Below are positions 17,725 to 27,496 of a DNA stretch of 64,000 nucleotides, in pieces. Within the stretch, counting starts at the first letter, position 1, and every line of letters begins with the position of its first letter. Below the pieces are notes generated by a model. It did no database searches and had not been told where the DNA came from. It worked only from the letters and a program-made list of their open reading frames with translations. Where the stretch lies: NCBI RefSeq assembly GCF_021991835.1, contig NZ_JAHDAU010000007.1, forward strand, positions 1-64,000. The letters run 5' to 3'. Position numbers and translations under genes: made by a program. The stretch is from Polaribacter sargassicola (GTDB lineage Bacteria; Bacteroidota; Bacteroidia; Flavobacteriales; Flavobacteriaceae).

Positions 17725-19115
17725 TGCAGAAATTAACATTCATATTACTTTTTATAACGGCTTTTTTCAGTCCTAAAGCAGTATGCGCTCAGGCTAAAAA
17801 CTCCAAACCCAATATTGTTATTGTTTTTACAGACGATCAAGGCTATCAAGATGTTGGTGTATTTGGCTCGCCATTAATTAGTACACCAAACTTAGATAAT
17901 ATGGCTAAAAACGGTATAAAATTCACCGATTTTTATTCTGCATCATCGGTATGTTCGCCATCAAGAGCTGCTCTATTAACAGGGTCTTATCCAAATCGTG
18001 TTGGAGTACCTCAGGTATTATGGTCAAACCTTAAAGGAGGTTTAAGTAATGAAGAAACTACCATTGCCAACATGCTAAAATCTCAAAATTATGCCACGGC
18101 TTGTATTGGTAAATGGCATTTGGGCGACAAGCAAGAATATTTACCAACATCACAAGGTTTCGATATGTATTATGGCATTCCGTTTAGTAACGATATGTCG
18201 GTTAATCCAAAATCTAAAATTTCAAAAAATATTGTGTTTAGAGAAGGTATGACTTTAGATAGTTTGCGTGACAATAAATGGAGAGCAAGCAGAGTCCCAT
18301 TATTAAAGCAAGATGAAGTTATAGAGTATCCCGTAGATCAATCTACCATAACACAACGCTATACCGAACAAGCAATACAGTTTATTAAAGATAATAAAAA
18401 CGAACATTTCTTTTTATACTTGGCACATTCAATGCCACACGTACCGCTTTATGCATCGGCTAATTTTAAAGAAAAAAGTAAAAGAGGGCTCTATGGCGAT
18501 GCTGTAGAAGAAATAGATTGGAGTGTTGGAGAAATTTTAAAAACTTTAAAAGAACAAGGGCTTGATGAAAATACCTTAGTTATTTTCACATCAGATAACG
18601 GGCCTTGGACTTCAAGAGGAGAACATGGTGGAAGTGCTTTACCGTTAAGAGGGCATAAAAATGAAACTTTTGAAGGTGGTTTTCGCGTACCAATGATAGC
18701 GCAATGGAATGGAAAAATTAAACCAGCTTCAGTAAGCGATAAAGTGATTTCTACTATCGATGTTTTACCAACTGTAGCCTATTTAACAGGAGCAGATTTA
18801 CCAGAGAAAAAAATAGACGGAAAAAACATTTGGCCTATACTTTCAGGTAAACAAAATAAAAAATCACCTCATAAAAAAGAAGGCTTCTTTTATTACAAAG
18901 ATTTTAACCTTGAAGCAGTAAGACAGGGAGATTGGAAATTAAGAATAATAGAAGACGATGTAGCACTTTATAATTTAAAAGACGATATATCAGAACAACA
19001 TAATTTAGCGTCAACATATCCTAAAAAGGTTAAAAAACTTAAAAAATTGATGCTAAATTTTGATGAAGAATTACAACAAAACAAAAGAAACCAACAACAT
19101 TTACGCAGCAAATAA
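17724..19115 (+). CDS. Sulfatase (formylglycine type), exported
   Basis: S1 sulfatase of 463 residues with FTDDQGYQDVG, CSPSR at about residue 77, GKWHLGDKQ and TSDNGPWTSRGEHGG. The segment SALPLRGHKNETFEGGFRVP is typical of arylsulfatase A-like enzymes. The signal peptide ends near CAQ (AVCAQAKN); the preceding residues do not make a convincing lipobox, so it may be soluble in the periplasm, unlike most other sulfatases here. Both ends overlap neighbours by one base (TAATG), so GH95 and two sulfatases are likely translationally coupled. Confidence 0.92.
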   Translation: MQKLTFILLFITAFFSPKAVCAQAKNSKPNIVIVFTDDQGYQDVGVFGSPLISTPNLDNMAKNGIKFTDFYSASSVCSPSRAALLTGSYPNRVGVPQVLWSNLKGGLSNEETTIANMLKSQNYATACIGKWHLGDKQEYLPTSQGFDMYYGIPFSNDMSVNPKSKISKNIVFREGMTLDSLRDNKWRASRVPLLKQDEVIEYPVDQSTITQRYTEQAIQFIKDNKNEHFFLYLAHSMPHVPLYASANFKEKSKRGLYGDAVEEIDWSVGEILKTLKEQGLDENTLVIFTSDNGPWTSRGEHGGSALPLRGHKNETFEGGFRVPMIAQWNGKIKPASVSDKVISTIDVLPTVAYLTGADLPEKKIDGKNIWPILSGKQNKKSPHKKEGFFYYKDFNLEAVRQGDWKLRIIEDDVALYNLKDDISEQHNLASTYPKKVKKLKKLMLNFDEELQQNKRNQQHLRSK

Positions 19116-20689
19116 TGTCAATTAAAAACATCTTACAAATTACTTTAATGAGTATCGTTTTCTTTTCTTGTAAAGAAAAAGAAGAGAAAAAGAGCACTAC
19201 AAATGCAACAAAACCCAACATCATTTACATTCTTGCTGATGATTTAGGTATTGGCGATGTATCTATTTACAATGAGAACTCTAAAATTGAAACACCAAAT
19301 ATCGATGCCTTGGCGAATAACGGCGTAATGTACACCGATGCCCACACAAGTTCTGCAGTTTGTACGCCAACACGTTATAGCATTTTAACAGGGCGTTATA
19401 ATTGGCGTACCTCGTTAAAACAAGGTGTGGTTAGTGGTTATTCAAAATCATTAATTCAGCCAGAACGTTCAACCGTTGCCGATTTATTAAAAAACAACGG
19501 TTACAACACTGCTTTTATAGGTAAATGGCACATGGGCTGGGACTGGGATATTACAAAACCAGATTCTTTAGGTTTAGATATCGATAACTTAAAAGCAAGA
19601 CCAGAGGTAGATTTTACAATACCTATTAAAAATGGCCCAAATACACATGGTTTTGATTATAGCTATGGATTTTGTGGTTCTTTAGACATGCCACCATACG
19701 TTTGGGTAGAAAACGATATGCCAACCAGCGTACCAACAAAATATACCAAAGGTAAAACCAAACAAGGTACTTGGCGTTATGGCTTAACGGCCGATAATTT
19801 TGAGCACGAACAGGCATTACCAGAAATTACAAAACGTACCGTAAGTTATATTAAAGATAATGCAAAAAAAGACGATCCGTTTTTTGTGTATATGCCGCTG
19901 CCTGCACCACACACGCCAATTTTACCAACCGATGCTTTTAAAGGTAAAAGTGGTTTAGAAAATCCGTATGCCGATTTTGTTATTATGGTCGATTGGGTTG
20001 TTGGAGAAGTTACAAAAGCTTTAGAAGCTAACGGTATTTCAGAAAACACATTAATTGTTTTTACTAGCGATAATGGATGTTCACCAACAGCTAATTTCAA
20101 ACAATTAAAATCTAAAGATCACAATCCAAGTTACGTTTATAGAGGCACAAAATCTGATATTTTTGAAGGCGGACACCGTGTGCCATACATCATGACATGG
20201 AAAAATAACATTCAGCCAACAAAAACAGAACAATTGGTTTGTACTACTGACTTTTTTGCAACTGTAGCCGATGTTTTAAATATTGATTTAGAAGATAATG
20301 TAGCAGAAGACAGCTTCAGCCATTTAACAAATTCTGAAGCTCCAAAACGCGAAAGCATCATTCATCATTCTGTTCGAGGTGAGTTTGCCTATCGTAAAGG
20401 CGATTACAAAGTTAATTTCTGTAAAGGTTCTGGCGGATGGAGTTATCCAAATATCAACACTAAAAAAGCAATTTACGATACACTTCCAATGGTTCAATTG
20501 TATAATGTTAAAACCGATGCTGCCGAAACCAAAAATTTACAAGCAGAACATCCTGAAATTGTAAAGGAATTTAAAGCAGATTTATTAAAAATTATAAATG
20601 ATGGCAGAAGTACTGTTGGTGCAAAACAAGAAAACGATGGTACAAGCGATTGGCCACAATTAGAAAAACTGAAGAACACAAAATTATAG
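19115..20689 (+). CDS. Sulfatase (formylglycine type), surface lipoprotein
   Basis: S1 sulfatase of 524 residues with LADDLGIGDVS, CTPTR at about residue 83, GKWHMGW and TSDNGCSPTANF. The block SAVCTPTRYSILTGRYNWR is nearly the same in the sulfatase at 27497-28984, and both share a GSGGWS segment near the C-terminus, so these two form a subgroup. The signal peptide ends VFFSCKEKEEKK, with a charged run after the cysteine as in surface lipoproteins. Its start overlaps the previous stop by one base. Confidence 0.92.
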   Translation: MSIKNILQITLMSIVFFSCKEKEEKKSTTNATKPNIIYILADDLGIGDVSIYNENSKIETPNIDALANNGVMYTDAHTSSAVCTPTRYSILTGRYNWRTSLKQGVVSGYSKSLIQPERSTVADLLKNNGYNTAFIGKWHMGWDWDITKPDSLGLDIDNLKARPEVDFTIPIKNGPNTHGFDYSYGFCGSLDMPPYVWVENDMPTSVPTKYTKGKTKQGTWRYGLTADNFEHEQALPEITKRTVSYIKDNAKKDDPFFVYMPLPAPHTPILPTDAFKGKSGLENPYADFVIMVDWVVGEVTKALEANGISENTLIVFTSDNGCSPTANFKQLKSKDHNPSYVYRGTKSDIFEGGHRVPYIMTWKNNIQPTKTEQLVCTTDFFATVADVLNIDLEDNVAEDSFSHLTNSEAPKRESIIHHSVRGEFAYRKGDYKVNFCKGSGGWSYPNINTKKAIYDTLPMVQLYNVKTDAAETKNLQAEHPEIVKEFKADLLKIINDGRSTVGAKQENDGTSDWPQLEKLKNTKL

Positions 20690-20700
20690 TTAACAAAAAG

Positions 20701-23391
20701 ATGAAATATAAATTAAACATAAAACAGGTATTTACGTGTTTGCTTTTAGGAGGAATTATTACAATTTCTTTATCGTTTACAGATAAAAAAGATCCGCCTT
20801 ATAAAAACCCTAAACTTCCTGTTGAAGAGCGTGTACAAGATTTGTTAAGCCGAATGACTTTAGAAGAAAAGTTCTGGCAAATGTTTATGATTCCTGGCGA
20901 TTTAAGCATTGGTAAAGACAAATTGAAACACGGTATTTTTGGTTTTCAAATTTCATCAAAAGGAAAAAATGATAATGCCGCAGAGCAAATTATGGATTAC
21001 GGTTCTACCGGAAGTGCTCAAGATATGGCAAACGAAATTAACAAGCTGCAAAAGTACTTTTTAGAAGAAACACGTTTAGGTATTCCTATCATTCCGTTTA
21101 ATGAAGCGTTACATGGTTTAGCGCGCGATGGCGCTACGGTGTACCCACAAGCTATTGGTTTAGCCGCTACTTGGGATACTAATTTAGTTGGAGATGTTGC
21201 AAAGGCAATAACTAAAGAAACTAAAACACGTGGTATTCGTCAAATTTTATCGCCAGTTTTAAATATTGCGCGCGATGTGCGTTGGGGACGTGTAGAGGAA
21301 ACTTACGGCGAAGACCCATATTTAACAACGCAAATGGGCTTATCTTTTATTAGTGAGTTTGAAAACGAAGGCGTTATAACTACGCCAAAACACTTTGTTG
21401 CCAATGTAGGTGCTGGTGGTCGCGATAGTTACCCAATTAGTTTTAACGAACGCTTATTAGAAGAAATTTATTTTCCAGCTTTTAAAGCTGTTTTTCAAAA
21501 AGCAGGTGCACGTTCGGTAATGACGGCTTATAATTCTTTAGATGGAACACCTTGTACATCAAACGCTTGGTTACTAAGAGATAAATTAAAAGGCGAATGG
21601 GGATTCGATGGTTTTGTAATTTCAGATGCTGGTGCAACTGGTGGCGCCAATGTATTACATTTTACTGCAGCAAATTATGCTGAAGCTACAGAAGATGCCG
21701 TTGAAGGCGGTTTAGATGTGATGTTTCAAACCAACTATAACCACTTTCCATTATTCTGGGAAGCTTACGAAAAAGGTATGGTTGATATTAAAGCTATTGA
21801 TGAAGCGGTTAGCCGTATTTTAAAAATAAAATTTGAATTAGGTTTATTTGAAGATCCTTATGTTGATGCTAAAGAAGCCGACAAATGGAACGGACACCAA
21901 ACACACCGTGAGTTAGCTAGAAAAGCAGCTTCAAAATCTATGGTGTTGCTTCAAAATAACAATTCGGTTTTACCTGTAAGCAAATCAAATAAAAAAGTAG
22001 CCTTAATTGGTCACGATGCTAAAACAGTGCGTTTAGGTGGTTATAGCGGTCCTGGTAACGATAAAGTTTCGTTTTACAATGGTGTAGCTGCTAAAATTGG
22101 AGAAGCTAATATTAGTTATGCCGAAGGCGTTTCGCTTAAAGAAGAAAATTACACCGTTATTGCACCAAAATATTTATCGTCAACTAAAGATGGTAAAAAA
22201 GTTGAAGGTTTAAAAGGCGATTATTTCGATAACATAACATTAAGCGGTTCGCCAAAAGTGGAACGTGTAGATAAGAAAATCGGTTTTGGTTGGACCTTAT
22301 TTTCACCTCATAAAGATTTACCTTACGATTGGTATTCTGTGCGTTGGACAGGAAAAGTTAAAGCACCTAAAACAGGAATTTCAAAAATTGGTATTGAAGG
22401 TAACGATGGATATCGTTTGTATTTAGATGGTAAATTATTAATTGATAATTGGCAAAAGCAATCGTATAATACCATTTTAAAAGAATTTTATTTTGTTGAA
22501 GGCAAAGAATACGATGTAAAAATTGAATTTTACGAATCTGCAGGAAATGCTAAATTCAAATTTATTTGGGATGCCGATGTAACCCAAGAATGGGAACAGC
22601 AAATTAAAGATGCGGTTACAGCTGCAGAAAAAAGTGATGTTGCCGTTGTATTCGCTGGTATTCACGAAGGTGAATTTAGAGATCGTGCTTTATTAGCTTT
22701 ACCAGGACATCAAGAAGCATTAATAAAAGCCGTTGCTGCAACAGGTAAACCAACTGTGGTTGTGTTAGTTGGTGGTAGTGCGATTACTATGGCCAAATGG
22801 AAAAACGATGTAGATGGTATTATCATGGCTTGGTATGCTGGTGAAAACGGAGGTAATGGTTTTGCCGATATTTTATTTGGTGATGAAAATCCTGCGGGAC
22901 GTTTACCAATTACATTTCCGGTTGATGAAGCCCAATGTCCGTTATACTACAATAACAAACCAACAGGTCGTGGCGATAACTACCATAATTTAACAGGGCA
23001 ACCTTTATTTCCATTTGGTTACGGCTTAAGTTACACCTCATTTGAGTATTCAAATATAGCATTCAGTAAAAATAATATAGCGCCAAACGAATCAATTGAA
23101 GTAACTTGTACCATCACCAATTCTGGTAAATTAGATGGCGAAGAAGTGGTGCAACTTTACATTCGTGATGAGTTATCATCAGTAGCACAACCTATTAAAT
23201 CACTTAAAGGATTTCAGCGTATTGCCTTAAAAGCAGGTGAATCTAAAACCGTTACTTTTACTTTAGATAGTGAAGCTTTATCTATGTTAGATATTAATTT
23301 AAAGCGTGTTGTTGAACCTGGAGATTTTAGAATTATGATTGGTGCATCATCAAAAGATATCCGTTTAAGAAAAATTTTAACCGTAAAATAA
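20701..23391 (+). CDS. GH3 beta-glycosidase with inserted PA14 domain
   Basis: Second GH3 enzyme, 896 residues. I place the start at the ATG at 20701, which opens into a signal-like sequence (FTCLLLGGIITISLSF); the frame is open back to a TTG at 20650, but that would overlap the sulfatase and push the signal inward. Domains: barrel with NEALHGLARDGATVYPQAIGLAATWD, SPVLNIARDVRWGRVEETYGEDP and VISDAGATGG (nucleophile Asp near residue 307); PA14 insert at about residues 490-640 (GLKGDYFDN to KFKFIWD); C-terminal fibronectin-like domain. It differs from the GH3 at 8063-10657 around the active site (AGATGG versus CNAIRD), so a different sugar is likely. Confidence 0.92.
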   Translation: MKYKLNIKQVFTCLLLGGIITISLSFTDKKDPPYKNPKLPVEERVQDLLSRMTLEEKFWQMFMIPGDLSIGKDKLKHGIFGFQISSKGKNDNAAEQIMDYGSTGSAQDMANEINKLQKYFLEETRLGIPIIPFNEALHGLARDGATVYPQAIGLAATWDTNLVGDVAKAITKETKTRGIRQILSPVLNIARDVRWGRVEETYGEDPYLTTQMGLSFISEFENEGVITTPKHFVANVGAGGRDSYPISFNERLLEEIYFPAFKAVFQKAGARSVMTAYNSLDGTPCTSNAWLLRDKLKGEWGFDGFVISDAGATGGANVLHFTAANYAEATEDAVEGGLDVMFQTNYNHFPLFWEAYEKGMVDIKAIDEAVSRILKIKFELGLFEDPYVDAKEADKWNGHQTHRELARKAASKSMVLLQNNNSVLPVSKSNKKVALIGHDAKTVRLGGYSGPGNDKVSFYNGVAAKIGEANISYAEGVSLKEENYTVIAPKYLSSTKDGKKVEGLKGDYFDNITLSGSPKVERVDKKIGFGWTLFSPHKDLPYDWYSVRWTGKVKAPKTGISKIGIEGNDGYRLYLDGKLLIDNWQKQSYNTILKEFYFVEGKEYDVKIEFYESAGNAKFKFIWDADVTQEWEQQIKDAVTAAEKSDVAVVFAGIHEGEFRDRALLALPGHQEALIKAVAATGKPTVVVLVGGSAITMAKWKNDVDGIIMAWYAGENGGNGFADILFGDENPAGRLPITFPVDEAQCPLYYNNKPTGRGDNYHNLTGQPLFPFGYGLSYTSFEYSNIAFSKNNIAPNESIEVTCTITNSGKLDGEEVVQLYIRDELSSVAQPIKSLKGFQRIALKAGESKTVTFTLDSEALSMLDINLKRVVEPGDFRIMIGASSKDIRLRKILTVK

Positions 23392-23412
23392 CCAAAAATA
23401 ACCAACATCAAA

Positions 23413-24849
23413 ATGAAACATATACAAGGATTAATTTTAGTTGCATTAGTAGCTTTTTCATCGTGTAAACAAGAAGAAAAAGGACTTGATGTATCTTGGA
23501 AAAGTAGTACAGAACAAAGTGTTTGGACTGATAAAACCTATCAACAACAACCTGTAGAAGTAACTCCAGAAACAACTATAGTTGTAAATACAAAAAACCA
23601 ACAACAAACAATTGATGGTTTTGGTGGCTGTTTTAACGAGTTAGGTTGGGACGCTTTAGCTATGGTTACACCTGAAGAAAAGCAACAAATTTTAAACGAT
23701 TTATTTAGTCAAGAAACAGGCTGTAAATTTACATTGTGCAGAATGCCAATTGGTGCTAACGATTATGCGGTAGATTGGTATAGCCATAACGAAACCGAAG
23801 GCGATTTTGCAATGGAAAATTTTTCTATAGATCGCGATAAAAAACGACTAATTCCTTACATAAAAGAAGCACAAAAAATTAATCCAAATGTAGCTGTTTG
23901 GGCATCGCCTTGGTGTCCGCCGTCATGGATGAAACACAGTAAACATTATGCTTGTAAAGCTAATCCGGAATTTAACGATTTACCAGAAGAGTGGAGTAAT
24001 ACAGAAGAATTAGTTTCACGTTTTATTACAGAACCAGAGTATTTTGAGGCTTACGCCTTATACTTTGCAAAGTTTGTTCAAGCTTACAAAGAAGCAGGTA
24101 TAGATATTAGCGCTGTTCACGTACAAAACGAATATAATTCAGCACAAAACTTTCCATCTTGTGTTTGGAAACCAGAAGATTTAGGAATTCTTATTTCAGA
24201 TTATTTAGGACCAAAATTTGAAGCTGAAAATATTGATGCCGAAATTTGGTTAGGAACGGTAGAGCGTCCGCAATTAGAGCGTGTAACAGATGTTGTTGAA
24301 TATGGAGATGCCAAAAAATATGTTGATGGTATTGGTTTTCAATGGGCTGGTAAAGGTGCTATTGAAGGGGTTCATGCTACATATCCAGACATGCGTTTAA
24401 TGCAAACTGAAACTGAATGTGGCGATGGCTCTAACGATTGGAAGGCTGCCGAATACACATTTAATTTAATGAAGCATTATTTTGAAAACGGCGCAAATTC
24501 ATACATGTATTGGAACATGGTTTTAGATGAAACTGGAAAAAGTCAATGGGGTTGGAAACAAAATTCTATGATTTCTATTGATAGTAAAACAAAAGCCATT
24601 ACCTACAACCCAGAGTTTTATTTAATGAAGCATTTAAGTGCTTTTGTTATGCCAGGTTCAGTAAAAATTGATACTGCTGGAGACGATGAAAACGCAGTAG
24701 TTTTCTATAACAAAGCAGAAAATAATGTAGTGATTTTAGCGTATAACGACGCTAGCGAAAATAAAACCGTTCAATTTAATATAAACGATAAAGAAGTTAA
24801 AGCAAGTTTAGATGCCAAGTCATTTAACACCTTAACTGTAAACTTATAA
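23413..24849 (+). CDS. GH30 family glycoside hydrolase, lipoprotein
   Basis: Second GH30 enzyme, 478 residues. The acid/base Glu is in VHVQNEYNSAQ at about residue 239 and the nucleophile in LMQTETECG at about residue 332. GFGGCFNELGWDAL and SPWCPPSWMKHS match the family. The signal peptide ends AFSSCKQEEKG, a lipobox followed by charged residues, whereas the first GH30 (6650-8044) has an ordinary signal peptide; one may work at the cell surface and the other in the periplasm. It follows GH3 by 21 bases and precedes the SGNH gene by 3, suggesting a GH3-GH30-esterase-GH20 module. Confidence 0.9.
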   Translation: MKHIQGLILVALVAFSSCKQEEKGLDVSWKSSTEQSVWTDKTYQQQPVEVTPETTIVVNTKNQQQTIDGFGGCFNELGWDALAMVTPEEKQQILNDLFSQETGCKFTLCRMPIGANDYAVDWYSHNETEGDFAMENFSIDRDKKRLIPYIKEAQKINPNVAVWASPWCPPSWMKHSKHYACKANPEFNDLPEEWSNTEELVSRFITEPEYFEAYALYFAKFVQAYKEAGIDISAVHVQNEYNSAQNFPSCVWKPEDLGILISDYLGPKFEAENIDAEIWLGTVERPQLERVTDVVEYGDAKKYVDGIGFQWAGKGAIEGVHATYPDMRLMQTETECGDGSNDWKAAEYTFNLMKHYFENGANSYMYWNMVLDETGKSQWGWKQNSMISIDSKTKAITYNPEFYLMKHLSAFVMPGSVKIDTAGDDENAVVFYNKAENNVVILAYNDASENKTVQFNINDKEVKASLDAKSFNTLTVNL

Positions 24850-24852
24850 AAC

Positions 24853-25641
24853 ATGGATAGAAGAAGTTTTGTAAAATATTTAGGAGCTACAGGAATTTGT
24901 ATTAGTGCGTCATCGTGTGCCTCTTTAAATTTATTTGGAGATACATATGATGAAGAAGTAGCACGAGAAGCTTGGAAAAACTTAGCAAATAAAGAAGCTG
25001 CTTTTGCTTATGTAAGCCCTAATAAAAAATTACCAAACGTATTTATTTATGGTGATTCTATTTCTATTGGGTATACAACTACAGTTAGAAAAGAGTTAGA
25101 AGGCAAAGCCAATGTGTTCAGGTTTCATAAAAACGGACAGTCAAGTAACAAGTTTATTCCGTTCACAGAAAAAATGAAAACCACCATGTTTCAGCCGTAT
25201 TTAAAAGGCGGTTGGGATTTTACTTGGGATGTTATTCATTTTAATGTAGGCTTACACGATTTAAAATATGTTAAAGGAGGAAAGCTCGATTTAGAAAACG
25301 GCAAGCAAGTAAATAGCATAGAAAAGTACAAAGAAAATTTGCATGAAATCTGTAAATATTTAATGAAGGAATACCCTAAAGCAAAATTAATTTTTGCAAC
25401 TACAACTGCAGTGCCAGAAGAAGGTGCCGATGGTAGAGTAGCTGGCGATAGTGTAAAATACAATAAAGCGGCATTAGAGGTTTTAGCAAATTATCCTGAA
25501 ATACAAATTAACGATTTGTACGCCTTTACAAAACCACACGAAAAGGAGTGGTACATAAAACCGCATAATGTACATTATAACGAGCTTGGTAAAACAGCTC
25601 AAGGAAAAGAAGTGGCTAAAATAATAGCCCAAAACTTATAG
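24853..25641 (+). CDS. SGNH/GDSL hydrolase-like lipoprotein (putative carbohydrate esterase)
   Basis: SGNH-fold hydrolase of 262 residues. Block I is FIYGDSISIGY near residue 65 with the nucleophile Ser; block II has Gly/Asn in KNGQSSNK; block III is FNVGLHDLK near residue 132, where His replaces the usual Asn of GxND; block V is KPHNVHYNELG with the catalytic His. The N-terminus MDRRSFVKYLG contains a twin-arginine motif and is followed by SASSCAS, a possible lipobox, so it may be a Tat-exported lipoprotein. Related proteins often accompany sulfatases in such loci and could remove acyl groups (such as acetate) from the glycan; that role is inferred. It lies 3 bases from each neighbour. Confidence 0.82.
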   Translation: MDRRSFVKYLGATGICISASSCASLNLFGDTYDEEVAREAWKNLANKEAAFAYVSPNKKLPNVFIYGDSISIGYTTTVRKELEGKANVFRFHKNGQSSNKFIPFTEKMKTTMFQPYLKGGWDFTWDVIHFNVGLHDLKYVKGGKLDLENGKQVNSIEKYKENLHEICKYLMKEYPKAKLIFATTTAVPEEGADGRVAGDSVKYNKAALEVLANYPEIQINDLYAFTKPHEKEWYIKPHNVHYNELGKTAQGKEVAKIIAQNL

Positions 25642-25644
25642 TTT

Positions 25645-27495
25645 ATGAAAAGAATAGTAATTTTTATAACCATTATGTTGCTTTCTGTAACAGGAAAAGC
25701 ACAAGAAAATACATTCATTCCGCAACCAGAATCTGTGGTGTTTAAAGAAGGTGTGTTTAATTTATCGAATACCACTAAAATTTACATGCCAAAGCAAGTG
25801 GCATCAAGCTTTAAACCTTACGTTTTAGAAAAATTAAAGTTTGAAACAGGTTTAGATTTTGTTGTAGAAACAGGAAAAGTTAAAGCGAAATCGAATTATA
25901 TTGAATTTCAAAAAACGAAAGATAAATCGGTAAAAGAAGAAGGTTATATTTTAGACGTTTCAGATTCAAAAATTATAGTGAAAGCAAAAGGTTTTTCAGG
26001 ATTTTTCAATGGATTTCAAACTTTACGACAATTAATTCCTATCGAAAAAACACCCAAAATAAAGCTTCCAAATGTAACAATTACAGATAATCCAAGATTC
26101 GGTTGGCGTGGTGTTTTAATGGATGTGTCGCGTCATTTTCATTCTAAAGAGTTTGTAATGAAACAGATTGATTTATTATCGTCTTACAAAATAAATGTGT
26201 TCCACTTGCATTTAACCGACGATCAAGGTTGGAGAGTAGAAATTAAAAAATATCCTAAGTTAACAGAAAAAGGTGCTTGGAGAGCCGAAAGAGACGATCA
26301 TTGGTGGAGCAGAAAACCGGCAACTGCCAGCGAGCCTAAAACGGTTGGTGGTTTTTATACGCAAGAGGATTTAAAAGAAATTATTGCATTTGCAAAAACG
26401 AGAAATGTAGAAATTATTCCAGAAATAGATGTTCCTGGTCATAGTAAAGCTTTGGTAGCTTCGTACCCAGAATTATTTTGCTCGGATATTGATACTACTG
26501 GCGTAAATTTTGAAGTTGCCGTTGGTGGTAAAGCGCCTAACAATACGGTTTGTCCGGCAAGTGAATTTACCTATGAATTTTTAGAAGGGGTTATTGAAGA
26601 AATAGCCGATTTATTTCCGTCAAAATATCTACATATTGGTGGCGATGAGTGTAGCAAAAAAGATTGGAAAAAAAGTGCCATGTGTGCTGCACTTATGGAA
26701 GAAAACGGTTTAAAAGATTACGAAGAATTACAGAGTTATTTTATTCAACGTATTCATAAAATTGTAGAAAAACAAAACAAAACCATGATTGGTTGGGATG
26801 AAGTTTTAAGTGGTAACGGTGTTCCTGGAGCAACTATTATGGCATGGCGTAGAGGTAAATATAACCCAGAAGTACAAGCGCCAAGAGAAGGTTATCCAAC
26901 TATTATGACCTCTTATTTACATTCCTATATAAGTAGAGTACAAGGCCCAACTTTTATGGAGCCAGAAGGTCCTAATTCGGTATTACCTTTATCTGTAGTG
27001 TACAATCACGAACCTGTTCCTGCAGAATTAACCCAAGAAGAAGCTGCTAGAGTACTAGGAAACCAAGCTAGTTTATGGGGAGAGTTTACGCCAACAGGAG
27101 AACATTTTGAGTATATGTTGTACCCAAGAACTTTAGCAAGTGCAGAAGTATCTTGGAGTAACCCAGAAGTGAAAAACTGGGAGCGTTTTCAAAATGCATT
27201 AGAGTTTAAACACTTTAATAGATTAAAAAAAGAAGGTGTAAACGTTGCAAAAAGTTTGTTTACAGTGTATCCGGCTTTCGGTATAGATCAATTGCATAAT
27301 AAAGCTATTGTGTATTTAGAAACCGAAGCAGTTGGTTACGATATTTACTATACACTAGATGGTAGCGACCCAACAATTGAAGCTACTAAGTATACCGAAA
27401 ATTTTAAAGCAGTACCTAAGTCTTTATTAAAAGCAGGATTATTCAATAAAAAAGGCGAACTGTTGGGAGAAATAACAGAGATAAGATTAAAATAA
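25645..27495 (+). CDS. GH20 beta-N-acetylhexosaminidase
   Basis: Family GH20 enzyme of 616 residues, which removes terminal beta-linked GlcNAc or GalNAc by substrate-assisted catalysis. The N-terminal beta domain precedes the barrel (GWRGVLMDVSRHFH near residue 153). The catalytic Asp-Glu pair is in LHIGGDECSK at about residues 334-335, and HLHLTDDQGWR and MIGWDEVL are also present. The C-terminal 70 residues include YYTLDGSDPT, the chitobiase/hexosaminidase C-terminal domain. The signal peptide ends TGKAQE. The product would feed the nagB pathway at the start of the window. The sulfatase that follows begins one base after the stop, so it may desulfate the same amino sugar. Confidence 0.94.
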   Translation: MKRIVIFITIMLLSVTGKAQENTFIPQPESVVFKEGVFNLSNTTKIYMPKQVASSFKPYVLEKLKFETGLDFVVETGKVKAKSNYIEFQKTKDKSVKEEGYILDVSDSKIIVKAKGFSGFFNGFQTLRQLIPIEKTPKIKLPNVTITDNPRFGWRGVLMDVSRHFHSKEFVMKQIDLLSSYKINVFHLHLTDDQGWRVEIKKYPKLTEKGAWRAERDDHWWSRKPATASEPKTVGGFYTQEDLKEIIAFAKTRNVEIIPEIDVPGHSKALVASYPELFCSDIDTTGVNFEVAVGGKAPNNTVCPASEFTYEFLEGVIEEIADLFPSKYLHIGGDECSKKDWKKSAMCAALMEENGLKDYEELQSYFIQRIHKIVEKQNKTMIGWDEVLSGNGVPGATIMAWRRGKYNPEVQAPREGYPTIMTSYLHSYISRVQGPTFMEPEGPNSVLPLSVVYNHEPVPAELTQEEAARVLGNQASLWGEFTPTGEHFEYMLYPRTLASAEVSWSNPEVKNWERFQNALEFKHFNRLKKEGVNVAKSLFTVYPAFGIDQLHNKAIVYLETEAVGYDIYYTLDGSDPTIEATKYTENFKAVPKSLLKAGLFNKKGELLGEITEIRLK

Positions 27496-27496
27496 T

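Noticed and set aside
20650..20700. In-frame TTG extension of the second GH3 gene
   Set aside because: It overlaps the end of the sulfatase gene and would place the signal-like sequence inside the protein; ATG at 20701 is better.
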